In this document: in pieces, positions 52,944-60,821 of the stretch
How positions within the stretch are numbered: the stretch's first letter is position 1
Layout of the letters: each line of letters starts with the position of its first letter
Source of the DNA: Saprospiraceae bacterium
Lineage (GTDB): Bacteria > Bacteroidota > Bacteroidia > Chitinophagales > Saprospiraceae
Length of the DNA: 64,000 nt
Assembly: GCA_028285085.1 (NCBI GenBank)
Contig: JANQQI010000109.1
Coordinates: 1 to 64,000 of the forward strand
Reading direction: 5' to 3'
The notes under the pieces: model-generated
Database searches by the model: none
What the model saw: the letters and a program-made list of their open reading frames with translations, nothing else
Told to the model about the DNA's origin: nothing
Made by a program: the position numbers and the translations under genes

Positions 52944-54608
52944 TTAGCTGTTCATTGAAATCAAAAACTCGTCGTTGTTCATTGTGCCCATCAGATGCTT
53001 ACGCAAGAATTCCATTGCTTCATCCGGCTTCATATCAGCCAAGTGATTACGCAGGATGAACATGCGCTGGAGCGTATCACGATCAAGCAACAAGTCTTCG
53101 CGACGTGTGCTGGACTTCGTAAGATCGATGGCTGGGTAGAGACGCTTGTTGGCCAGTGAACGATCGAGCTGTAGCTCCATGTTACCAGTACCCTTGAATT
53201 CTTCAAAGATAACACCGTCCATTTTCGATCCGGTATCAATCAAGGCCGTAGCCAGGATGGTCAATGAACCACCATTCTCAATATTACGCGCCGCACCGAA
53301 GAATTTCTTCGGCTTGTGCAGTGCGTTTGCTTCCACACCACCGGAAAGTACCTTACCACTAGCCGGCGCAACGGTGTTGTAAGCACGCGCCAAACGTGTA
53401 ATAGAATCCAAAAGGATTACCACATCGTGTCCACTCTCTACTAGACGCTTCGCTTTTTCCAAAACGATACCGGCTACACGTACGTGATTATCGGCAGGCT
53501 CGTCGAAAGTAGAAGCAACGACTTCCGCTTTTACGCTGCGCTTCATATCAGTTACCTCTTCCGGGCGCTCATCGATGAGCAACACGATCAGGTAACACTC
53601 AGGGTGATTTTTCGCAATGGCGTTGGCCACATCTTTTAATAAGAAGGTCTTACCCGTTTTTGGTTGGGCGACGATCAAACCACGTTGTCCCTTACCGATC
53701 GGCGCAAAGAGGTCGATCATACGGTTACCGTAGTCTTTCCCGCTAGGGGAATTGGCCAGGTTGAATTTTTCGCGCGGGAAGAGCGGTGTCAGATAATCAA
53801 AAGGCACCCGATCACGGATATCTTGTGGTTCAAGACCGTTGATCCGCGAGACCCGCAACAAAGCAAAATATTTCTCACCTTCTTTCGGAGGGCGAATGGC
53901 GCCGCTCACTGTATCTCCGGTTTTCAACCCGAAAAGTTTGATTTGAGAAGGCGAAACATAAATATCATCCGGTGAAGTCAGATAATTATAATCTGCAGAA
54001 CGCAAAAAGCCATAGCCATCAGGCATCATTTCCAGAATACCTTCTCCTTCAATAACGCCATCTAGCTCAATATTGAACTGTGGCTTTTGCTCCGCATCTT
54101 TCTTTTCTCCTGCTGGTTGGCGATCACCGCGATTCGAGCGGCTATCACGTTCTCGAGGCTCTCGAGGTTCCCGTGGCGCACGTGTTTCACGTGTTTCACG
54201 AGTGGGGCGAGGCTCTTCAACTTTTTCTCGGGTTTCTTTTTGTTCTTCGGAAGGAGAGGTTTCGGCGGCGGGAGTGGGTGTTTCTTCGGGGATTTCAGCG
54301 GGGATTTCTGGGGCACTTGGTTCGCTAGGTTCGGGCGCATCTACTTTCTTTCTCGTCCGTCGTCTGCGTTGCGGTTTTTCACCTTCGGTATCTCGCTTAG
54401 CTTTAGACGCTTTAGCGGGTGCTCCTCCATCATCCGGCGCATCCTTCTTACCTTTCTTTTGCTGTTCCTGTACGATGGCTTGCTGATCCAGAATTTTATA
54501 AATCAATTCCTGCTTGTTCAGTTTCTTATAACTTTCCAGGCCAAGCTGCTCAGCCAATTCGCGCAACTCAGGAACTAACATGTCATTTAGCTGAAGAATG
54601 TCGAACAT
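52944..54608 (-). CDS. rho: Transcription termination factor Rho with a long disordered insert
   Basis: Rho is a hexameric RNA-dependent ATPase that ends transcription. The 554-residue protein has the N-terminal Rho_N helices ([20 protein letters not shown]), then an unstructured insert at about residues 48-175 rich in Pro, Glu, Arg and Lys with short repeats. The cold-shock-like RNA-binding domain follows ([15 protein letters not shown], about 192). The ATPase core carries a P-loop in [14 protein letters not shown] (about 310-325), [13 protein letters not shown] and the Q-loop region [15 protein letters not shown]. Such inserts are typical of Bacteroidota Rho. A TATTTTTG element about 316 nt upstream suggests a long leader. 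Confidence 0.96.
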   Translation of the reverse strand: MFDILQLNDMLVPELRELAEQLGLESYKKLNKQELIYKILDQQAIVQEQQKKGKKDAPDDGGAPAKASKAKRDTEGEKPQRRRRTRKKVDAPEPSEPSAPEIPAEIPEETPTPAAETSPSEEQKETREKVEEPRPTRETRETRAPREPREPRERDSRSNRGDRQPAGEKKDAEQKPQFNIELDGVIEGEGILEMMPDGYGFLRSADYNYLTSPDDIYVSPSQIKLFGLKTGDTVSGAIRPPKEGEKYFALLRVSRINGLEPQDIRDRVPFDYLTPLFPREKFNLANSPSGKDYGNRMIDLFAPIGKGQRGLIVAQPKTGKTFLLKDVANAIAKNHPECYLIVLLIDERPEEVTDMKRSVKAEVVASTFDEPADNHVRVAGIVLEKAKRLVESGHDVVILLDSITRLARAYNTVAPASGKVLSGGVEANALHKPKKFFGAARNIENGGSLTILATALIDTGSKMDGVIFEEFKGTGNMELQLDRSLANKRLYPAIDLTKSSTRREDLLLDRDTLQRMFILRNHLADMKPDEAMEFLRKHLMGTMNNDEFLISMNS

Positions 54609-54923
54609 AGTAGTCTTAAAATTTTAAATCTTTTGTTTGTAACGAAGTAGTGTTGAATATCAATTCCACGCACCCCAAGGTAAAGTCTGTATATGATTTC
54701 GGTTCGGAATGTACAATTCTTGAATTGTGAGGGAACTTGTAATTATTGACTCGAAATATTGAAAGTAAAAAATCCTTATTCAGATCAAAAATACCCTAGT
54801 GACAAGTCTACCAGCGTTTTGAATACAAGTGGGAAAAGAATAGGGAATGAGCTTCGAATTACTCTCAGTCTGCAGCCTTAAAGAAATAAGATTATAAAAG
54901 GTGTGCCTACTTTCTCGTCAGCG

Positions 54924-54931
54924 CAAAAATA
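54924..54931 (-). promoter_or_regulatory. Likely -7 element of rho
   Basis: The minus strand reads TATTTTTG followed by CGC, an exact TAnnTTTG match, about 316 nt before the rho start. A TTTG lies 17 nt upstream at 54949-54952. Confidence 0.5.
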
Positions 54932-54955
54932 CGTTTTATTTTTAATTTCAAATAG

Positions 54956-54963
54956 TATCTTTG
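54956..54963 (+). promoter_or_regulatory. Likely -7 element of serS
   Basis: TATCTTTG followed by CAAA matches TAnnTTTG exactly. It lies 273 nt before the serS ATG. The -33 position is only T-rich. Confidence 0.5.
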
Positions 54964-55236
54964 CAAAAAAATAACGAAAACTTTTCCTTTAAGTTTTACC
55001 ATTAAGGCACTTTTTTTCAATCTTATCGTTTTTTACTGCATAGATCGTACCATTTTAGGTACTTTTTAAACAAGGCTAAGCGTCCTTTTAAGCATTTGTT
55101 TTATGACCAGATTTGATGTTTTAAAACTTCGCATCTAAAGTAACAATAAATAGCAGACTATAGTAAAAAAGATGACCTAAAAAGACCTTAGACCACTATT
55201 TCACAAAGTATTAAGTATTTCAATTATCATTATTAC

Positions 55237-56517
55237 ATGTTACAAATCAGCTTTATCCGAGCAAATCAGGAACGCGTTTTAGAAGGCCTGAAGACCCGCA
55301 ACTTCCGTGACGACGACTTACAACTGGTACAGCAAGCCGTTGAACTGGACGACCAAAGAAAACACCTCCAAAAAGAACACGACGACCTGCTGGCCAGAGC
55401 CAATCAACTCGCCAAGGCGATCGGTGAATTGTACAAGTCCGGTCAAAGAGATGAGGCGGAAACTAAGAAGGCCGAAGTGGCAGAACTTAAAACGAAAACG
55501 AAGACGCTACACGAGCAGTTACAAAATAGTGAAACGGCCCTCGTAGATCTCCTGCTGAAAATACCTAATGTCCCCCACCCTAGCGTTCCCGCAGGTGCTT
55601 CGGACGAGGATAACGAAGTGCGGCAAGATTGGACACAGCCCCTCCCGGAGTTAGACGGCGAAGCTTTACCTCACTGGGACCTGGCCAAGAAATATAACTT
55701 AATCGACTTTGAGCTCGGTGCCAAAATCACCGGTTCAGGCTTTCCGCTATTCCGCGGCCAAGGCTCCCGCCTCCAGCGGGCCCTGATCAATTTCTTTTTG
55801 GATGAAGCTCGTCGAGCAGGCTACGAAGAAATTGTACCACCGCTCCTCGTGAATGAGTCAACGGCACGTGCTACTGGCCAACTTCCTGACAAGGAAGGCC
55901 AAATGTACTACGTTGAAAAGGATGATCTGTATTTGATTCCAACTGCCGAAGTGCCTATCACCAATATTTTGCGGGATGTGATTCTGGAAGAAAAGGATTT
56001 TCCCATCAAAATGACCGGCTATACACCTTGTTTCCGTCGTGAGGCTGGTGCATACGGTAAGGACGTCCGCGGATTGAATCGTGTACATCAATTTGACAAG
56101 GTAGAAATTGTCCAAGCGACCCTTCCTGAGCAATCTTACGCAACGCTTGATAGCATGGTCGCTCAAATCGAGCAGTTATTGCAAAAACTCGAACTGCCTT
56201 ATCGCATCCTGCGCCTCTGTGGTGGCGATCTGGGATTCACCTCAGCGCTGACCTTTGACTTTGAGGTTTATTCAGCCGCACAGAAACGCTGGTTGGAAGT
56301 GAGTTCTGTGTCAAACTTCGAGACATTTCAGAGTAACCGACTGAGATTGCGTTATCGCGATGAAAATCGAAAAACACAGTTGGCGCATACTTTAAATGGT
56401 AGCGCTCTGGCGTTGGCACGGATCATTGCGGCTTTGCTTGAGAACAACCAAACAGCGGATGGTATTCGTATTCCTTCGGTCCTACAACCTTACACGGGTT
56501 TTAATATGATTAGCTAA
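55237..56517 (+). CDS. serS: Seryl-tRNA synthetase
   Basis: This 426-residue class II synthetase charges tRNASer. The N-terminal tRNA-binding coiled coil spans about residues 28-105 (rich in Lys, Glu, Gln). The catalytic core has the TAEVPITN motif that binds serine. Motif 2 is in MTGYTPCFRREAGAYGKDVR (about 262-281) and motif 3 around LNGSALALARIIAALLENNQ (about 387-406). LEVSSVSNFETFQSNRLRLR is another signature. The length and the start MLQISFIRAN are standard. A long leader precedes it. Confidence 0.96.
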   Translation: MLQISFIRANQERVLEGLKTRNFRDDDLQLVQQAVELDDQRKHLQKEHDDLLARANQLAKAIGELYKSGQRDEAETKKAEVAELKTKTKTLHEQLQNSETALVDLLLKIPNVPHPSVPAGASDEDNEVRQDWTQPLPELDGEALPHWDLAKKYNLIDFELGAKITGSGFPLFRGQGSRLQRALINFFLDEARRAGYEEIVPPLLVNESTARATGQLPDKEGQMYYVEKDDLYLIPTAEVPITNILRDVILEEKDFPIKMTGYTPCFRREAGAYGKDVRGLNRVHQFDKVEIVQATLPEQSYATLDSMVAQIEQLLQKLELPYRILRLCGGDLGFTSALTFDFEVYSAAQKRWLEVSSVSNFETFQSNRLRLRYRDENRKTQLAHTLNGSALALARIIAALLENNQTADGIRIPSVLQPYTGFNMIS

Positions 56518-56723
56518 GTGTGACGAAAATCCAAATACCACGTCATCACAATGGCAGGACCTAAAAGAGGATGTAACCTTCGCGGTTCTTGTTTGTTGTT
56601 TGGTCAGTAAGTACATTAAAAAGTTGACGTTAATCGAAAAAGACGAAGAAGATAGCGATTAGCGCTTTTTGACAAGCAATTTATTTTTAAGTTGTATTTT
56701 TCGGAATAAAAAAATTAGATGCT

Positions 56724-57416
56724 ATGACTTTCGATTATTATATCTACATGGGCCTCACCTTCGCATTATCGCTAGTGGGGATGTTTGTAAGTAATCGCCT
56801 CAAAAGCAAGTTCAACAAATACAGCATGGTTGGGCTACGCAATGGCATGAGTGGTAAAGAGGTGGCCGAAGCAATGTTGCGTCATTACAATATTCACGAT
56901 GTCAAAGTCGTGCCAGCACAAGGATATCTCACGGATCATTATAATCCAATGACCAAAACGGTAGCCTTAAGTGAGCCCGTATACGGTGGGCGAAGTGTAG
57001 CGGCGGCGGCGGTAGCCGCTCACGAATGTGGTCACGCCGTCCAACACGATACTGCTTATAGTATGTTGCAATTACGCTCGGCTTTGGTGCCGATCGTTAA
57101 AATTGCCGCTACCGCCCAGCAGTGGCTGTTGATGATTGCTTTGCTGATGTTGAGTCAATTTCCGCAACTATTGTTGATTACCATTATCGCATTTGCGGTG
57201 ACGACCCTATTTAGTTTTATCACCTTGCCCGTCGAATTTGATGCTAGCCGTAGAGCATTGGCTTGGTTGGATGAAACGGGAACAACTCAAGGGCAAGAAT
57301 ACGATGGTGCTAAAGATGCACTTTGGTGGGCGGCAATGACTTATGTTGCGGCGGCTTTATCCTCATTGGTCTTGCTGTTGTATTTGATCATGCGTTATGT
57401 CGGTAGTGATCGGTGA
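56724..57416 (+). CDS. Membrane zinc metallopeptidase, YugP-like (Zn_peptidase_2)
   Basis: This 230-residue membrane protein has a zinc motif AAHECGHAVQHD (His-Glu-x-x-His, about residue 93). It also carries the family motif GMSGKEVAEAMLRHYNI with DHYNPMTKTVALSE. Three or four membrane helices are predicted: about 5-22, 125-165 as a pair, and 205-225. The function of the YugP family is not well known. A weak promoter, TTTG and TATTTTTC 23 nt apart, lies at about 56668-56702. A terminator follows. Confidence 0.9.
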   Translation: MTFDYYIYMGLTFALSLVGMFVSNRLKSKFNKYSMVGLRNGMSGKEVAEAMLRHYNIHDVKVVPAQGYLTDHYNPMTKTVALSEPVYGGRSVAAAAVAAHECGHAVQHDTAYSMLQLRSALVPIVKIAATAQQWLLMIALLMLSQFPQLLLITIIAFAVTTLFSFITLPVEFDASRRALAWLDETGTTQGQEYDGAKDALWWAAMTYVAAALSSLVLLLYLIMRYVGSDR

Positions 57417-57441
57417 TGTAAAAGAAGAGACGCACAATCTG

Positions 57442-57472
57442 AAAAGGCAGGGCGTTTTGCTCTGCCTTTTTT
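57442..57472 (+). terminator. Intrinsic terminator after the YugP-like gene
   Basis: AAAAGGCAG pairs with CTGCCTTTT in a stem extended by GC pairs around a short loop, then TT. It lies 25 nt after the stop. Confidence 0.85.
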
Positions 57473-57699
57473 AGTTTTAATTTTCCATAAAATTGCTTTT
57501 AAACTCAACGAACAAATTCTAATTTTTTAAAATCTATCCCTTATCCGAAAAAACTTTAAGTGACTTCTTAATAAAAATGTTTCTTTATAAAGATTTAACA
57601 GCCAATTCGCTAAGGATAGCAAAAGTTCACAAACATTATTTTTTTAATTTGTAATTCATTCATAAAAAGTACCTTACCCTAATTTTCAAGAAAGGATTG
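57473..57699. other. A/T-rich intergenic stretch
   Basis: The gap from the YugP-like gene to the NYN gene is 365 nt. Apart from the terminator at its left and the promoter at its right, I see no gene, RNA or repeat. It is strongly A/T-rich. Confidence 0.5.
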
Positions 57700-57729
57700 T
57701 TGATACTCCTTTTTCAACTTTTAATTTTG
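57700..57729 (+). promoter_or_regulatory. Promoter of the NYN-domain gene
   Basis: TTG at 57700-57702 and TAATTTTG at 57722-57729 are 19 nt apart, a good match to the Bacteroidota -33/-7 pattern. The start codon is 52 nt further on. Confidence 0.7.
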
Positions 57730-57781
57730 AAAACGCATCTTTTTAAACTATTTTAGCAGCTGTCATAAGCCCGTACTCATC

Positions 57782-58489
57782 ATGAATGCCATGCAGAAAA
57801 AGCGCTACGTTTTTATTGATTTCGAGAATTTGCAGAAAGTCAAATTCAAGAAATTGGAGCGTGTATGCGATCGCATGTTCATTCTCATTGATTCCTCTGA
57901 GAAATCTATTCCCTTTGCTTTGGTACGTCAAATTCAACGATTAGGTAAAGCCATTAAGTGGGTACCTATCGAGCGGACGCGTTCCGGGAATATGAATTAT
58001 CATCTGGCCTTTCTAATGGGTCGACTGCATCAGAAGGTGAATAAAGATGTGGAATTTGCGATCCTTTCTGATGACCGTCATTTTGATGCCTTGGTTAATT
58101 TTATCAATGAATCAGGTCGTCCTTGTCTTCGGGTGAAGAGTAAAAAAGAGACGCAAGCGGCGTCGGCTCCGATCCTCCCTAAAATGAAGACTTCTACTTA
58201 TCAACAAGTACTCAACGGCCAAAGCAACGGCAATGGCAAAGCCATTAAAGACAAACCACAACGTGGTTTGGACAATGCAACCAGTCACGTCAAAGAAACC
58301 GCCCGTGAAACCATGGAGCGGTTGATTCGCTCGGGCAACCGCCCCGCTGAGCTGGAAATGTTGCGCAATTATATTCTCCTCCACAATCAGGAACTGACCC
58401 AAAACGAAAATGTCGATATCATTATTCGTCAAATGGAAGAGGATAAAAATATTGCGATCACTGAAAGCGAAGTCATCTATAATTTTTAA
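57782..58489 (+). CDS. NYN/PIN-like domain protein, putative RNA-binding nuclease
   Basis: This 235-residue cytoplasmic protein looks like a member of the NYN/LabA-like branch of PIN-fold nucleases. It has acidic residues at the expected strand ends: VFIDFENLQK (Asp near residue 12), an NMNYHLAFLMG helix and FAILSDDRHFDALV (Asp pair near residue 100). A basic linker (about 120-170) leads to a C-terminal helical domain (TMERLIRSGNRPAELEMLRN ... AITESEVIYNF) that may be a winged helix. RNA cleavage is inference. ATG 57782 and ATG 57791 are both possible starts; the second is closer to the first strand. Confidence 0.8.
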   Translation: MNAMQKKRYVFIDFENLQKVKFKKLERVCDRMFILIDSSEKSIPFALVRQIQRLGKAIKWVPIERTRSGNMNYHLAFLMGRLHQKVNKDVEFAILSDDRHFDALVNFINESGRPCLRVKSKKETQAASAPILPKMKTSTYQQVLNGQSNGNGKAIKDKPQRGLDNATSHVKETARETMERLIRSGNRPAELEMLRNYILLHNQELTQNENVDIIIRQMEEDKNIAITESEVIYNF

Positions 58490-58550
58490 CAATTCCCCGT
58501 CGTTTCTAGGCAAATTGGAACGCCCACATGGCGATTTTGCATTTATTATG

Positions 58551-58558
58551 TAAATTTG
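58551..58558 (+). promoter_or_regulatory. Likely -7 element of frr
   Basis: TAAATTTG is an exact TAnnTTTG match, 36 nt before the frr ATG. No clear -33 is seen. An in-frame TTG start at 58556 falls inside it and is therefore unlikely. Confidence 0.55.
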
Positions 58559-58594
58559 AGCGTTTCCGACCTCTTAACCGTAAACACATTTATC

Positions 58595-59161
58595 ATGACA
58601 CTAGAAGAAATTAATGACGAAATAGAGATTTCCAAAATAGAAATGGAATCATCAATTGATCATCTCAAGCATGTATTAGGCAAACTCCAAACAGGAAAAG
58701 CTTCCACCTCTATTTTGAGTGACATTGTTGTAGAATACTACGGTGCGCCAACGCCACTCAATCAAGCTGCAACGGTAACGACGGCTGATGCTCGGACATT
58801 GACCATCAAGCCATACGACAAAAGCTTATTACCAGTGATTGAGAGGGCGATATTCGAAGCTAATCTGGGATTCACCCCACAAAATGACGGTGAAATCATC
58901 CGTATTAATATTCCACCGCTTACTGAAGAGCGTCGTAAAGAGTTGGTAAAAAAGGCAAAAGGTGATGGCGAAGATGCGAAGGTTAGCTTACGCAACACCC
59001 GTCAAAAAATCATGAGTGAAATCAAAAAAGCGGTTAAGAACGGGCTATCCGAGGATATGGGTAAACGCAAGGAAGATGAGGTGCAAAAGATCGTAAACGG
59101 TTTTGGCGATAAGGTGAACGCATTGGTGGCGGCCAAAGAACAAGATATTATGACAATCTAA
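58595..59161 (+). CDS. frr: Ribosome recycling factor
   Basis: RRF, with EF-G, splits the ribosome after termination. The 188-residue length from ATG 58595 is standard. It has the N-terminal helix (MESSIDHLKHVLGKLQTGKA), the signature around VEYYGAPTPLNQAATVTTAD, and DKSLLPVIERAIFEANLGF. The C-terminal triple helix includes LTEERRKELVKKAKGDGEDA and VSLRNTRQKI. The 13-residue longer reading from TTG 58556 is rejected because the TTG lies in the promoter. A terminator follows 30 nt after the stop. Confidence 0.96.
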   Translation: MTLEEINDEIEISKIEMESSIDHLKHVLGKLQTGKASTSILSDIVVEYYGAPTPLNQAATVTTADARTLTIKPYDKSLLPVIERAIFEANLGFTPQNDGEIIRINIPPLTEERRKELVKKAKGDGEDAKVSLRNTRQKIMSEIKKAVKNGLSEDMGKRKEDEVQKIVNGFGDKVNALVAAKEQDIMTI

Positions 59162-59190
59162 ATCATCTTTTTAAAGATCAAAAATATTAT

Positions 59191-59214
59191 AAAGCGGCCA
59201 GTGCCGCTTTTTTT
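59191..59214 (+). terminator. Intrinsic terminator of frr
   Basis: An 8-bp stem (59191-59198 and 59203-59210) with a 4-nt loop is followed by TTTT. The T-run touches the stop codon of the convergent gene. Confidence 0.9.
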
Positions 59215-60079
59215 ATTTCTCTTCAGTAGTAGCAACCTGATAATGATAAATCTCTACTCGGTCGGCCTTTCGAACGTACAACGCACCACGTTCTAATCGA
59301 ATATCGTCATCAGGAGATACACCTTCTGGCAAAGGAATACGTTGGCCACTCAGGCTGCGTAAATCGTACGCTAAAAGTTTGCCTTCTTTATGAAAAATCA
59401 AGCGCTCGTCTAATACCTGGAAAGGCCCTTCGGGTTGTATTTCCAATGTATATTGATATTGGCCAAATAAATCAAAGACCAGAATACCACGCTCTGCATC
59501 GTGTAAGAAAACTTGATTAGCTCGTTCTATCAGAAACTGTACTTGTGGCGGAGAGCCTAAGCGCATGTTTAAATCCTCACTTTCTAATAACACGCGAGAT
59601 TGTCGATCAATTTTTCTAAGTCTAAATACTAGTTCATCGTAAACCCAAATGTTGTTATCGTTCGATAATCCAACGGCTTCCAGTCCTAATAATCCCAAAT
59701 TCGTTAGATCAAATTCCCCGGTCTTATTCATGGTACGATCAAGGGTAATCAAGGTCAAATAATCGGGGTAATATAACAAGGGGTGGAAAGGATCGGTCAT
59801 ATCCAAGCGTTCCAAGGGGCCAAGTTGATTATTGGAAAAATTAAATAAGGCTTGGCCTTGCTGATTGTATTTGATGACTTCGTTGCGCATCGTCACCAGA
59901 TACAATTGATTGAGGCGGTCCGTCGCCATGGATTTGGCTTGCAAAGGAATGGTGGCTAATAATTGATACGGATCGGATAAAGTATCCGATGCCACCGGAC
60001 GGGCCGCACATTGTCCGAGTAACAAACTCAGACACAGGATCAGACTATTTTTTAAGATAAGTCGCCCCTTCATTTTCAA
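59213..60079 (-). CDS. Lipoprotein, probable beta-propeller
   Basis: This 288-residue protein has a signal peptide with a lipobox LLLGQCAAR (Cys near residue 24). The body shows repeated strand patterns such as LATIPLQAKSMATDRLNQLY, NNIWVYDELVFRLRKID and NQVFLHDAERGILVFDLFGQ, spaced about 40-45 residues, like a six-bladed propeller (NHL or 6-bladed type). No catalytic residues are apparent. It starts 35 nt inside the 3' end of the LpxH-like gene, so it is translationally coupled. A start at 60073 is equally possible. The role is unknown, perhaps as an envelope scaffold. Confidence 0.75.
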   Translation of the reverse strand: MKMKGRLILKNSLILCLSLLLGQCAARPVASDTLSDPYQLLATIPLQAKSMATDRLNQLYLVTMRNEVIKYNQQGQALFNFSNNQLGPLERLDMTDPFHPLLYYPDYLTLITLDRTMNKTGEFDLTNLGLLGLEAVGLSNDNNIWVYDELVFRLRKIDRQSRVLLESEDLNMRLGSPPQVQFLIERANQVFLHDAERGILVFDLFGQYQYTLEIQPEGPFQVLDERLIFHKEGKLLAYDLRSLSGQRIPLPEGVSPDDDIRLERGALYVRKADRVEIYHYQVATTEEK

Positions 60080-60821
60080 AAAATTTAATTTCTAAATCCT
60101 TCCCATCAAACACAGCATAAGAGTTGAAATGCATCCACTCTCCTAGATTGATATAACGACTGTGCCCATTTTTTAGCGTGCAATCGAGTGGCAGATGTCG
60201 ATGCCCAAAAATATAAAAATCGGCGGGCTGTTCGTCGAGCTTACGATTAGCGTAGAGTAATAGCCACTCCTTATCATCTCCCAAATATTTTTCTTCACCT
60301 CGATTAGCGTGGCGACTCCGCCCCGACCAAAAGTTCGCCAACCCAATTCCAAAGTTGGGATGCAAGCGCGCAAATAGCCACTGGCAAAAACGATTAGCAA
60401 ATACTTTTTTCAAAAATTTATACCCATGATCTCCAGGCCCCAATCCGTCACCGTGTCCAATAAAGAAGGTCTTGCCCAATAACTCTCGCACAATAGGTTT
60501 TCGGTAAATGGGAATGCCTAGCTCTTCTTCAAAATAGCGGAACATCCACATATCATGGTTACCGATAAAGAAATAAATTGGAATCCCGGCATCGCGCAAT
60601 TCAGCCAATTTACCGAGCAAACGAACATAACCTTTGGGTACTACGGTAGCGTACTCAAACCAAAAATCAAATACATCTCCGACCAGATAAATCTCTGCCG
60701 CTTCTGTTTTGATTTGGTCGAGCCAACGCACGATTTGTCGTTCTCGTTCTGTACTGGTCAGGCGAGCATCAATGCCCAGATGAAAATCCGAAGCAAAAAA
60801 TATTTTCCCGTTTTTCATCAA
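60045..60821 (-). CDS. UDP-2,3-diacylglucosamine diphosphatase, LpxH-like
   Basis: This 258-residue calcineurin-type phosphoesterase should make lipid X from UDP-2,3-diacylglucosamine in the lipid A pathway, at the inner face of the membrane. The metal-binding motifs are complete: SDFHLG (about 11-16), VGDVFDFW (about 47-54), FIGNHDMW (about 85-92), HGDGLGPGDHGYK (about 119-131) and FGHRHLPLD (about 204-212). The gene overlaps the membrane glycosyltransferase gene by 4 nt and the lipoprotein by 35 nt. I leave the symbol blank because LpxH has close relatives with other substrates. Confidence 0.88.
   Translation of the reverse strand: MMKNGKIFFASDFHLGIDARLTSTERERQIVRWLDQIKTEAAEIYLVGDVFDFWFEYATVVPKGYVRLLGKLAELRDAGIPIYFFIGNHDMWMFRYFEEELGIPIYRKPIVRELLGKTFFIGHGDGLGPGDHGYKFLKKVFANRFCQWLFARLHPNFGIGLANFWSGRSRHANRGEEKYLGDDKEWLLLYANRKLDEQPADFYIFGHRHLPLDCTLKNGHSRYINLGEWMHFNSYAVFDGKDLEIKFFENEGATYLKK

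Larger units (their letters stand above)
54609..55236. other. 628-nt divergent rho/serS control region
   Basis: No ORF or structured RNA gene is recognised. The stretch contains two back-to-back -7 elements near its centre, giving leaders of about 300 nt towards rho and about 270 nt towards serS. Sequence near the elements is A/T-rich. Confidence 0.55.

Noticed and set aside
54073..54578. Several long plus-strand reading frames opposite rho
   Set aside because: They lie over the repeat-rich insert of rho, where biased codons open all frames. None has a recognisable protein pattern or start signal.
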